Source: DASQUK01 sp035641315 (GTDB taxonomy: Bacteria > Actinomycetota > Acidimicrobiia > Acidimicrobiales > VFJN01). From it: a DNA stretch of 64,000 nucleotides. The stretch covers positions 1 to 64,000 of the forward strand of contig DASQUK010000054.1 in assembly GCA_035641315.1 (NCBI GenBank), given 5' to 3'. Below are positions 1 through 6,552 of the stretch, piece by piece. The stretch's first letter is position 1; every line of letters starts with the position of its first letter. The notes beneath the pieces were generated by a model. That model did no database searches and was not told the origin of the DNA. It saw only the letters and a program-made list of their open reading frames with translations. Position numbers and translations under genes: made by a program.

Positions 1-52
1 GTGCTCCCTATCGCCTCGTCGCCGCGGCTGTTGATGAGGTAGGTGCGGAAGA

Positions 53-517
53 TCAGCTGGTCGACCGATTGACCAGGTCGGCCAACTTCTTCGGCGCGAG
101 GACGCAGTAGCTCTCGGTGACGAGCTCGGTCACCTCGTCCCAGTCCGCACCGGCATCGAGCACCATGCCGACGACATCCGTGCCCCACGCGGGCCGAAAG
201 AACGGATGGCCGGCGCTCCGAAGTGCCTCCAGCTCGGGTCCGGAAGATCGGAACGTCAGCACGGTGATCGGGCCGTCGGCGAAGTCGACCGTGAGGACGT
301 GCGCGAAGGTCCGCTTGCGGATCCGCCACTGCAGACCAGCCCACCCCTGGTTCTCGGCCGTCTCCGGCAGTCCGAGGCACATCGACCGCAGCTTGGCCAC
401 GACGTCCGGCGGCACGTCCGCGTACTCGGTCGGGTTCAAGGCCAGCGTCGACGCCCGCGCCAGTCGACCGACGCGGTCTTCGTCAGGCTGCTTCTGGTTC
501 GCTTGGTCTGCGTCCAT
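53..517 (-). CDS. MmcQ/YjbR-like (DUF419) protein
   Basis: The 154-residue product resembles the small MmcQ/YjbR family, which has a double-wing DNA-binding-like fold and no established enzymatic activity. Family-like segments are LCLGLPETAENQGW near residue 47, a basic beta strand (WRIRKRTFAHVL), and a C-terminal ADWDEVTELVTESYCVLAPKKL. The ATG at 517 was chosen over the one at 553 because GAAGGA lies just upstream of it. The gene stands alone, divergent from the following oxidoreductase gene. The function is unknown; the family call is made from sequence memory. Confidence 0.7.
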   Translation of the reverse strand: MDADQANQKQPDEDRVGRLARASTLALNPTEYADVPPDVVAKLRSMCLGLPETAENQGWAGLQWRIRKRTFAHVLTVDFADGPITVLTFRSSGPELEALRSAGHPFFRPAWGTDVVGMVLDAGADWDEVTELVTESYCVLAPKKLADLVNRSTS

Positions 518-612
518 GGTCCTTCGGAGGTGTCGTCCTGTGACGGTGCCCATCCGCCATCATGTCCGAAGCGTTCAATACGGCGGGGCCGGGGAGCGTC
601 GATGATCGGCGC

Positions 613-1491
613 ATGGACGACCATCCGGAACTACGCATCGGCATCGGGCTCCCGGCGGCGATCCCTGCGGTCGCTGACGGTGTGCTGGTCGAATGGGCCG
701 CGCGGGCCGAAAGGGCTGGCTTTTCGTCGCTCGGCGTGATCGACCGCCTGATCTACGACAACTACGACCCGTTGGTGGCTCTCGCCGCGGCCGCGGCCGT
801 CACCGAGCGGACGCAGCTGGTGACCACGGTGCTCAACGTGTTGTGGCGGCAGAGCGCGCTGGCCGTGGCCAAGCAGCTATGGTCGCTCGACCGCCTATCC
901 GGCGGTCGGGTGGTGGTGGGCCTCGGCATGGGCGGCTGGCCCGACGACTACACCGAGACGGGCACCGGGCAGTCGGCCCGGGGTGCGCGCTTCGATGCCA
1001 TGACGCAGGAGATGCAGCACGCCTGGGCGGGTGAGATCGTGGGCGCAGGCGGTCCGCTGCCGGCGCTGCCACAAGGGCGGCCGACCGTGCTCTTCGGCGG
1101 TCTCGCTCCCCGGTCGTACGAGCGGGCGGCCCGCTTCGGACAGGGTTGGGTCGCGCCGCTGTTCGGTCTCGACGTCCTGGTGGCGGGCGTCGCATCCATC
1201 AACGCCGCCTGGTCGCGGGCAGGTCGCCCGGGGAAGCCGCGGATCCTCACCGGCCGCTACTTCTGCCTCGGCGCAGACGCCGACGCGACAGCCGACGAGT
1301 ACATCCGGCACTACTACGGCGACCAGTTCTTCGCCCCGGCCCGCGCCGACACGCTCACGAGTGAGGAGGCTGTGATCGGCGACCTGCGGCGCCTACGTGA
1401 CGCCGGTTGCCACGACGTCGTCCTCTACCCGTGCTCCGGCGACCTCGACCAGTTGGACCGGCTAGCAACGGCGCTCTGTTCAAGGGTGTAG
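613..1491 (+). CDS. LLM-class flavin-dependent oxidoreductase
   Basis: This 292-residue protein is a bacterial luciferase-like monooxygenase, an (alpha/beta)8 barrel that binds FMN or F420. Characteristic parts are the N-terminal IGIGLPA strand, the ERTQLVTTVLNV strand, LDRLSGGRVVVGLGMGG (the usual LSGGR-GLG motif of the family) and the late FGQGWVAPLF. The substrate cannot be predicted. The ATG at 613 is used because homology begins right after it; an in-frame ATG at 562 would add 17 unlike residues. The last codons (LATALC) lie inside the first unit of the tandem repeat that follows. Confidence 0.8.
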   Translation: MDDHPELRIGIGLPAAIPAVADGVLVEWAARAERAGFSSLGVIDRLIYDNYDPLVALAAAAAVTERTQLVTTVLNVLWRQSALAVAKQLWSLDRLSGGRVVVGLGMGGWPDDYTETGTGQSARGARFDAMTQEMQHAWAGEIVGAGGPLPALPQGRPTVLFGGLAPRSYERAARFGQGWVAPLFGLDVLVAGVASINAAWSRAGRPGKPRILTGRYFCLGADADATADEYIRHYYGDQFFAPARADTLTSEEAVIGDLRRLRDAGCHDVVLYPCSGDLDQLDRLATALCSRV

Positions 1492-1716
1492 CTCGCGCGG
1501 CGCCGATCGCCGAGAGTAGAGACCCCCACGGCACGCAGGTGGTGCATTCTGGGCGGCTGGCAAGCCCTCCGGGCGTTCGGCTCGCAACGGCGCTCTGTTC
1601 AAGTGCGCCGCTCGGCGCGGCGCCGATCGCCGAGAGTAGGGACCCACGGCACGCAGGTGGTGCATTCTGGGTGGCTGGCGAGCCCTCCGGGCGTCGCCCA
1701 ACCGCCCAGAATGCAC
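1462..1716. repeat. 119-bp tandem repeat with terminal inverted arm
   Basis: Two direct copies begin at 1462 and 1581 (CTAGCAACGGCGCTCTG and CTCGCAACGGCGCTCTG) and stay nearly identical through GGCGCCGATCGCCGAGAGTA and GTGCATTCTGGG. After the second copy, ACCGCCCAGAATGCAC (1701-1716) is the reverse complement of the GTGCATTCTGGGCGG arm in the units, so the second unit can fold into a long hairpin. The first unit starts inside the 3' end of the preceding CDS. The hairpin could end transcription between the convergent neighbours, although there is no T-tract. Confidence 0.85.
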
Positions 1717-1722
1717 GTTCTG

Positions 1723-2109
1723 TCAAGTAGAACCCTCGCCGCCGGTGAAGGGACGCTCCTCGATCACGGGGCGAGCAGCCTCCAGCAGCCAGCGGACGGC
1801 GTCCCGATAGTCGTGCGGCGTGGGATCATCCGCGAGATCGCGCTCGACGTCCTCGATGGCAGCCTCGAGCACGTAGAGCCGGTCGTACAGCCCGTCGAGC
1901 TCGCGCCGGGCCACGATCAGCTCGTGCTCGCTGAGCCCGACCTCCGCCGCCCGGCGGCGGGATTGGTAGTCGAGCTGCCGGCAGCTGTCCTTGCAGAACT
2001 CCCGGCGGCGACCGGGACCGGTGCGACGCGGCAGGGTGCGCCCGCACCAGCGGCACCGTGTCCCCTGCCCTGATTCCGTCAATTCACGTAATTGCCGCTC
2101 GACCGCCAT
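1723..2109 (-). CDS. small zinc-ribbon protein with helical C-terminus
   Basis: This unrecognised protein has 128 residues. The N-terminus carries CRWCGRTLP followed by a second pair, FCKDSCR, which together form a C-x2-C ... C-x3-C metal-binding site like that of small zinc-ribbon proteins. The remainder is charged and helical (RRELDGLYDRLYVLEAAIED, then YRDAVRWLLEAARPVIEERP). Single genes of this kind are common in actinobacteria, but their role is unknown. The ATG at 2109 was preferred to the one at 2139 because the ribbon is close to the N-terminus of such proteins; the choice is uncertain. Confidence 0.55.
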   Translation of the reverse strand: MAVERQLRELTESGQGTRCRWCGRTLPRRTGPGRRREFCKDSCRQLDYQSRRRAAEVGLSEHELIVARRELDGLYDRLYVLEAAIEDVERDLADDPTPHDYRDAVRWLLEAARPVIEERPFTGGEGST

Positions 2110-2189
2110 GCCCGCCGATGCTGGCATCCCAACGGCCACGCCACGCGGATGCCGTCACGGGCGTCGGCAGGCTCGCGGGGGCTCCCTGG

Positions 2190-2226
2190 CGCGGGAGTGG
2201 TTGGTGGGCAACCACTTCGGCGCCAG
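2190..2226. repeat. palindromic repeat, GGTTG..CAACC family, copy 1
   Basis: AGTGGTTG ... CAACCACTTCGGCGCC can form a hairpin with a short loop (GTGGG). The right arm CAACCACTTCGGCGCCAG recurs exactly at 29922-29939, and a more diverged copy lies near 50858. It sits in the 216-bp gap between the divergent zinc-ribbon and ABC transporter genes, which otherwise shows nothing clear. Confidence 0.6.
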
Positions 2227-2325
2227 CAATCGGACTCTGCCCCGCGGCACGCCGCGGCACGCCGCCGTCTGGTTCGCCGGGGCGAGCACGGCCCAGCGGA
2301 CCAGCTATGCGAGACTCGACGCGGA

Positions 2326-3282
2326 ATGCATACCGTCTCCCTGCCGGCGCCGCCGATGCCGCCGATCCTCCGCGCCGCCGGGCTCACGATGACCTACCCC
2401 GATGGAACCACGGCGCTGGACGGGTTCACGGTCGACGTGCCGGCCGGGTCCGTAGGACTGGTCGGCGCCAACGGCGCTGGTAAGACCACGCTGTTCCGGC
2501 TCATGCTCGGGCTGATGCAGCCCAGCGGTGGGGCGCTTGAGGTCACCGGCCGCGCCGTGGCGTCCGATCCGGTGGGGATCCGCAGCCGCCTGGGGTACAT
2601 GCCGGAGCACGATTGCCTGCCGCTCGACCAGACGGCGGCGGACATCGTGGCGACCTTCGGCGAGTTGGCCGGCCTGCCGGCGCGGGCGGCCCGCCAGCGG
2701 GCGTCCGACATGCTCGACCTGGTGGGGCTCGACGAGGCCCGGTTCCGGCCGGTGGGCGGGTTCTCGACCGGCATGCGCCAGCGCACCAAGCTGGCCCAAG
2801 CGCTGGTCGCCGACCCGCAGTTGGTGCTGCTCGACGAGCCGACCGCCGGCCTCGATCCCCTGGGCCGGGAGGAGATGCTCGAGCTCGTCGGGCGGCTGGC
2901 CGGGTTCGGCATCTCCGCCATCCTCGCCACCCACCTGCTCGACGACGTGCAGCGCGTGTGCGACCACGTCGTGATGATCGACCGGGGCCGGCTGGTGCTG
3001 GCCGGACCGATCGACCAGCTCATGCAGACGACGGGCGTCATGCGCGTCGAGGTCGGGGGACGGCCGGCGGGTGGGCAGGCGCTGGTCGATGCACTGGCGA
3101 CGCTGGGCATCGGGGCCGCGCTCATGGACGACCACAGCGTGGAGGTCGACACCAGCCAGCACGGCGACGACGTCTTCGACGCCGTGCGCGACGCGACGGC
3201 GGACCTCGGACTGCGGTTGTACGCGCTGTCGACCCGGCACCGCTCGCTCGACGACGTCTTCATGCAGGAGGCCCGGCGGTGA
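2326..3282 (+). CDS. ABC transporter ATP-binding protein (ATPase 1)
   Basis: This 318-residue ABC ATPase of the drug/ABC-2 export type powers the permease encoded next to it. Visible motifs are Walker A GANGAGKTT, the Q-loop region YMPEHDCLPLDQ, the signature FSTGMRQRTK (in place of LSGGQ), Walker B LVLLDEPTAGLDP and the switch His in ATHLLDD. A C-terminal regulatory domain of about 90 residues follows. The start is uncertain: ATG 2326 or ATG 2356, since upstream in-frame sequence is unlike a protein. The gene overlaps the downstream permease by four bases (GTGA), which implies translational coupling. The transported substrate is unknown. Confidence 0.85.
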   Translation: MHTVSLPAPPMPPILRAAGLTMTYPDGTTALDGFTVDVPAGSVGLVGANGAGKTTLFRLMLGLMQPSGGALEVTGRAVASDPVGIRSRLGYMPEHDCLPLDQTAADIVATFGELAGLPARAARQRASDMLDLVGLDEARFRPVGGFSTGMRQRTKLAQALVADPQLVLLDEPTAGLDPLGREEMLELVGRLAGFGISAILATHLLDDVQRVCDHVVMIDRGRLVLAGPIDQLMQTTGVMRVEVGGRPAGGQALVDALATLGIGAALMDDHSVEVDTSQHGDDVFDAVRDATADLGLRLYALSTRHRSLDDVFMQEARR

Positions 3283-4190
3283 CCCTCCTCCCCCAGGCTC
3301 TGACGGGCGGCGCCGTCTACGACCGCGGCTACCGGCCCTACGAGGGCGCGCGGGGCGGCCGGCGGGAGGCCACCTTCGCACTGTGGCGCCTGTCGGTCCG
3401 CCGTGCCCTGGGCCTGCGGCGGTCGTGGCGGCAGAAGGTGTTCCCCTGGTCACTCCTGGCCATCGCCACCGTCCCCGCCGTCGTGAACGTGGGCGTCGGC
3501 TACTTCGCCCGGGAGAGCCCGGTCGACTTTCCCGACTTCGAGTTCATCACCTACCGCGAGTACGTCGGCGTCTCCACGGCGCTGCTGCTGTTCGTGGCGC
3601 TGACAGCGCCCGACGTGGTTTGTCCCGACCGCAGCCAGCGGGTGCTACCCCTGCTGTTCTCGCGTCCGCTGACCGGCATCGACTACGTCGTGGCCAAGGT
3701 GGCCGCCATCGCCGCCATCGTCTTCGGCTTCGGCTTCCTGCCTCAGGTCGTGCTGTTCGTGGGGCAGATGTTCGTGACCCGAGGCGGGGCCCTCGACTAC
3801 TTCACCGACCACGCCGAGGTGCTGTGGCAGGTGCCGGCGGCGCTGGTGGTGCTCGCCGTGTACTACGCCGCCATTGGCGTGGCGCTGGCGTCGCTGACGG
3901 ACCGGCGGCTCGTCGGAGGTGTGGCCATCCTCGGGCTGGCGCTGGTCACGTCGTCCATCGCCGCGATCTTCGTCGCCTCGGCCGAGGACGAGAGCACGGC
4001 GTTGGCGGTGGTCAACGTCCTGGCGTTGCCGCTCGAGGTGCGGGACCTGATCTTCCTCGGCCACCTGAGCGAGGACTCCGACATGTCGGGGGTGTCGGGC
4101 GGCGGCATCCTGGCGGTGACCGCCTACCTGGTGGTGCTGCTCAGCGCAGTGGCGCTGCTGCTGCACCGCTACCGCGAGGTGGACCTGTGA
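3279..4190 (+). CDS. ABC-2 type permease (permease 1)
   Basis: The 303-residue membrane protein starts at a GTG that overlaps the stop of ATPase 1 and is preceded by CAGGAGGC. After a cytoplasmic N-terminus with RGYRPYEG (typical of these actinobacterial permeases) there are about six hydrophobic segments, for example FPWSLLAIATVPAVVNVGVG, VSTALLLFVALTAP, IAAIVFGFGFLPQVVLFVG and ILAVTAYLVVLLSAVALLL. The segment DRSQRVLPLLFSRPLT is the usual coupling region after the second helix. It presumably pairs with the ATPase on either side. The substrate is not evident from sequence. Confidence 0.8.
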   Translation: MTLLPQALTGGAVYDRGYRPYEGARGGRREATFALWRLSVRRALGLRRSWRQKVFPWSLLAIATVPAVVNVGVGYFARESPVDFPDFEFITYREYVGVSTALLLFVALTAPDVVCPDRSQRVLPLLFSRPLTGIDYVVAKVAAIAAIVFGFGFLPQVVLFVGQMFVTRGGALDYFTDHAEVLWQVPAALVVLAVYYAAIGVALASLTDRRLVGGVAILGLALVTSSIAAIFVASAEDESTALAVVNVLALPLEVRDLIFLGHLSEDSDMSGVSGGGILAVTAYLVVLLSAVALLLHRYREVDL

Positions 4191-5200
4191 CCGCGCCTGC
4201 GCCCGAACCGGCGGAGTCGGCCAGCGAGACTCCGCCGCTGCCCCCTCCCCCTCCCCCGCCGCCGGCCGTCCCGTTGGATCCCGCGTTCGCCGCCGACGCC
4301 ACGGTCGTGGTCCGGGGCGCCAGCGTCTGGTTCGGCCAGAAGGTCGCGCTCACCGACCTGTCGTGCTCGTTCGGTCCCGGCGTCACCGGCCTGCTGGGAC
4401 CCAACGGCGCCGGCAAGACCACCCTGATGCGAGCCATGACCGGGCTGCTGCGGCCCAACGAGGGCAGCGTCGCCGTGCTCGACCGCGATCCGCACACCGA
4501 CCGGGACGTCCAACGCTCCATCGCCCTGGTGCCGGAGGACGAGGCCGTGCCCCCGGCGCTCAGCGCACGCCAGCTCGTGCGCTACGCGGCGGCGCTGCAC
4601 CGGGTCGGTGACCGCGGCATGCCCGACCGCTGCCTGCAGACCGTGGGCCTGCTGGACGTCGCCGACCGCAAGGTGCGCGGCTTCAGCAAGGGCATGCGCC
4701 AGCGCGCCAAGGTCGCCGCCGCGCTGGTGACCGATCCTCGGATCCTGGTGCTCGACGAGCCGCTCAATGGCGCCGACCCGATGCAGCGGGTGGCGCTGAT
4801 CAACCTGTTCCAGTCCCTCGGCGCCCAGGGCCGCACCGTCGTCGTCAGCTCGCACGTGCTGCACGAGGTGGAGCGGCTGGCCGGCCGCCAGATCGTGATC
4901 ATCCGGGGGCGGCTGGCGGCGGCGGGTGACCACCGTGCCATCCGCGATGCGCTGGCCGACCGGCCGCGGTCGGTCCTGGTGCGGACGCCGGAGGCCCGCC
5001 GGCTCGCCGGTCACCTGGTGGGCATCGACGCCGTGCGCGGCGTGACGGTCGACGGCAACACCGTGGTCGTGTCGTCGCCCCGGGCCGGCGAGCTGGCTGA
5101 GCTGTTGCCGGTGGCGGCACGCGAGGCGGGCGCCCGGCTGCACGAGGTGCGGCCCCTCGACGACTCGCTGGAGAGCGTCTTCCGGGAGCTGCTGCGATGA
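4187..5200 (+). CDS. ABC transporter ATP-binding protein (ATPase 2)
   Basis: This second ABC ATPase has 337 residues and starts at a GTG overlapping the permease stop (GTGA). A proline-rich N-terminal extension of about 40 residues, including a run of prolines, precedes the domain. Motifs are Walker A GPNGAGKTT, signature FSKGMRQRAK and Walker B ILVLDEPLNGADP; the D-loop region reads LNGADP instead of the usual TNGLDP. The H-loop is VVSSHVLHEVE. ATPase 1, permease 1, ATPase 2 and permease 2 probably form one or two exporters made as a set. Confidence 0.85.
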   Translation: MTAPAPEPAESASETPPLPPPPPPPPAVPLDPAFAADATVVVRGASVWFGQKVALTDLSCSFGPGVTGLLGPNGAGKTTLMRAMTGLLRPNEGSVAVLDRDPHTDRDVQRSIALVPEDEAVPPALSARQLVRYAAALHRVGDRGMPDRCLQTVGLLDVADRKVRGFSKGMRQRAKVAAALVTDPRILVLDEPLNGADPMQRVALINLFQSLGAQGRTVVVSSHVLHEVERLAGRQIVIIRGRLAAAGDHRAIRDALADRPRSVLVRTPEARRLAGHLVGIDAVRGVTVDGNTVVVSSPRAGELAELLPVAAREAGARLHEVRPLDDSLESVFRELLR

Positions 5201-5489
5201 GCGAGCGTCGCCCGTCCACTCCCCGCTCACGGGTCCTGTCGCCTCCGGTGCGGCGGCTTCGACGCCGTGATGCCCGCTCTTGGCGGCTGCGCCGCCGGGC
5301 CGCTCGGGCCCTGGCGCCGCCGGCGCCGATAGGCGCCGACAGCGGCACCGCATCCTCAGCGCCACCCGTTCGCTGCCGCCCTGCCACTCGGGCGTCAAGG
5401 GCCTCGGCCTCCGACGCTACACCTCCCGCTCGTGTCGCCTGCGGCGGCGGGCCGCTCGGGCCCAGGGGGGGCCGAGTCGTGGTTCTTCC
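5197..5489. repeat. dispersed operon-internal repeat, copy a (two hairpin modules)
   Basis: The stop codon of ATPase 2 is part of ATGAGCGAGCGTC, the left end of a repeat that recurs at several places in this window. Two copies of the hairpin module follow at about 5273-5310 (CCCGCTCTTGGCGGC ... GCCGGGCCGCTCGGGC) and 5424-5463. The element separates ATPase 2 from permease 2, which in an undisturbed operon would be adjacent. Short open frames through it (for example one starting MSERRP) are low-complexity Arg/Ala/Pro translations and are not called genes. Confidence 0.75.
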
Positions 5490-6296
5490 ATGAGCGAGGC
5501 CACGGCCGCGCCGCCAGCGCCCGGCGCTCGACCAGTAGGCACGAGCAGCGGACGGCGGCTGCCGAGCCCGTTCGTGGCGCTGGTGGGCTACACGCTGCGG
5601 GCCTGCCTCCCTGCCCGGCGCTGGTTCGGCGTGCTGTTGCCGTGCGCCGGTGCGCTGCTGTTCGGCTGGCTGTCGGCCGCCGACTCCCGGACCGCCGAGG
5701 CGGCGTTCGGCGACGTCGCCGAGCTGGGCCTGTTCGGGCTGGTGCTGCCGCTCACCTGCCTGGTCATCGGTGACGCCGTGCTCGGTGCCGACATCCGGGC
5801 CGGGACGTTTCCACTGACGTGGCTGTCGCCCGCCCGATTCGGCACCATCGTCGCCGCCCGGTGGCTGGGTGGCTGGATCGTGGCCCTCGTCAGCCTGGTG
5901 CCGGCGTTGGTCCTGGCCACGATCGTGGCCGGCGTGCCGGAAGGGGCGGGCGCCATGGCGATCGCGGGCGCCGCCGGCTCGGCCGCCTACATCGGGTTGT
6001 TCGTGATGATCGGCGCCTCCGTCCGCCGGGCCGCGGTCTGGTCGCTGGCAGTCGTGTTCCTGGGCGAGCGCCTCCTGGGCGGCGTGCTCTCGGGCATCGC
6101 GCAGCTCTCGCCGATGTGGGAGTCCCAGCAGGTCTACGCCGGCCTCGCCGACGACCACGGCGGTTGGCGGCTGCTGCGGGACGGAACACCCAACGGTTGG
6201 AGCGCCGTCGTGCGGCTGGCCATCGTGGCGATCGTGACCCTGGCCGTGGCGTCGTGGCGGATCAGGCACCTCAAGCCGACGGGCGGCGACGAATGA
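5490..6296 (+). CDS. ABC-2 type permease (permease 2)
   Basis: The 268-residue protein has about six membrane segments, among them WFGVLLPCAGALLFGWL, LGLFGLVLPLTCLVIGDAVL, WIVALVSLVPALVLATIVAG, AYIGLFVMIGASV and LAIVAIVTLAVASW. ADIRAGTFPLTWLSPARF matches the coupling-region pattern of ABC-2 permeases. The ATG at 5490 follows the repeat and begins MSEATAAPP; no good Shine-Dalgarno sequence is visible. It is the last gene of the ABC operon and probably works with ATPase 2. Confidence 0.75.
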   Translation: MSEATAAPPAPGARPVGTSSGRRLPSPFVALVGYTLRACLPARRWFGVLLPCAGALLFGWLSAADSRTAEAAFGDVAELGLFGLVLPLTCLVIGDAVLGADIRAGTFPLTWLSPARFGTIVAARWLGGWIVALVSLVPALVLATIVAGVPEGAGAMAIAGAAGSAAYIGLFVMIGASVRRAAVWSLAVVFLGERLLGGVLSGIAQLSPMWESQQVYAGLADDHGGWRLLRDGTPNGWSAVVRLAIVAIVTLAVASWRIRHLKPTGGDE

Positions 6297-6345
6297 CCCG
6301 CCCGAGGTGCTCAGCCCACTAGCCTGGGCGGCGCTGACGACCTCC

Positions 6346-6475
6346 TGTGGGAGAGTTCCGGTGACCGTGAGGGCCACGGCCGCCGGGCGCCGAAGGGGCA
6401 ACCACCCCGGAACCTCTCAGGCACCAGGGACCGCAGGGGCGAGGCAGCTCTGGAGCTGCGGCCGCCGCGGCGACA
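6346..6475 (+). promoter_or_regulatory. glycine riboswitch (single aptamer)
   Basis: The leader of gcvP contains the highly conserved glycine-aptamer core: GGGAGAG (6349-6355), GCGCCGAAGGGGCAA (6387-6401), GGAACCTCTCAGGCA (about 6409-6423) and GGACCGCAGGGG. GGGAGAG pairs with CCTCTC as the P1-proximal stem. A perfect hairpin GCAGCTC/GAGCTGC follows at 6444-6459. Only one good aptamer is present. Downstream, CAGAGGG (6474-6480) can pair with CCCTCTG (6537-6543), which abuts the GGAG ribosome-binding site of gcvP, so control of translation initiation is plausible. Glycine would be expected to switch on the glycine cleavage gene. Confidence 0.92.
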
Positions 6476-6552
6476 GAGGGGGTGCATCGTGCTGGGAGCC
6501 TCCGGGTGACCAGCGTGCAGCGCCAACCGACCGCAACCCTCTGGAGCATGCC

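Noticed and set aside
1..52. Open minus-strand frame reading QLIFRTYLINSRGDEAIG
   Set aside because: It is only 52 bases from the edge, has no start codon before the preceding gene and cannot be assigned.
1462..1716. CRISPR-like tandem repeat
   Set aside because: There are only two units of 119 bp with no short repeats separated by unique spacers; the 61613 repeats also have only two units.
3071..4190. Long open frame through permease 1 in another frame
   Set aside because: It is Arg/Pro/Gly-rich shadow coding of the permease, and only its 3' part (ATPase 2) is real.
5197..5493. 98-codon frame starting MSERRPSTPRS after ATPase 2
   Set aside because: It is translated repeat sequence with low complexity and overlaps the repeat modules throughout.
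6476..6552. Second glycine aptamer
   Set aside because: CGCCAACCGACCGCAAC loosely resembles the core but lacks GCGCCGAAG and the CTCTCAGG strand, so it is not called.
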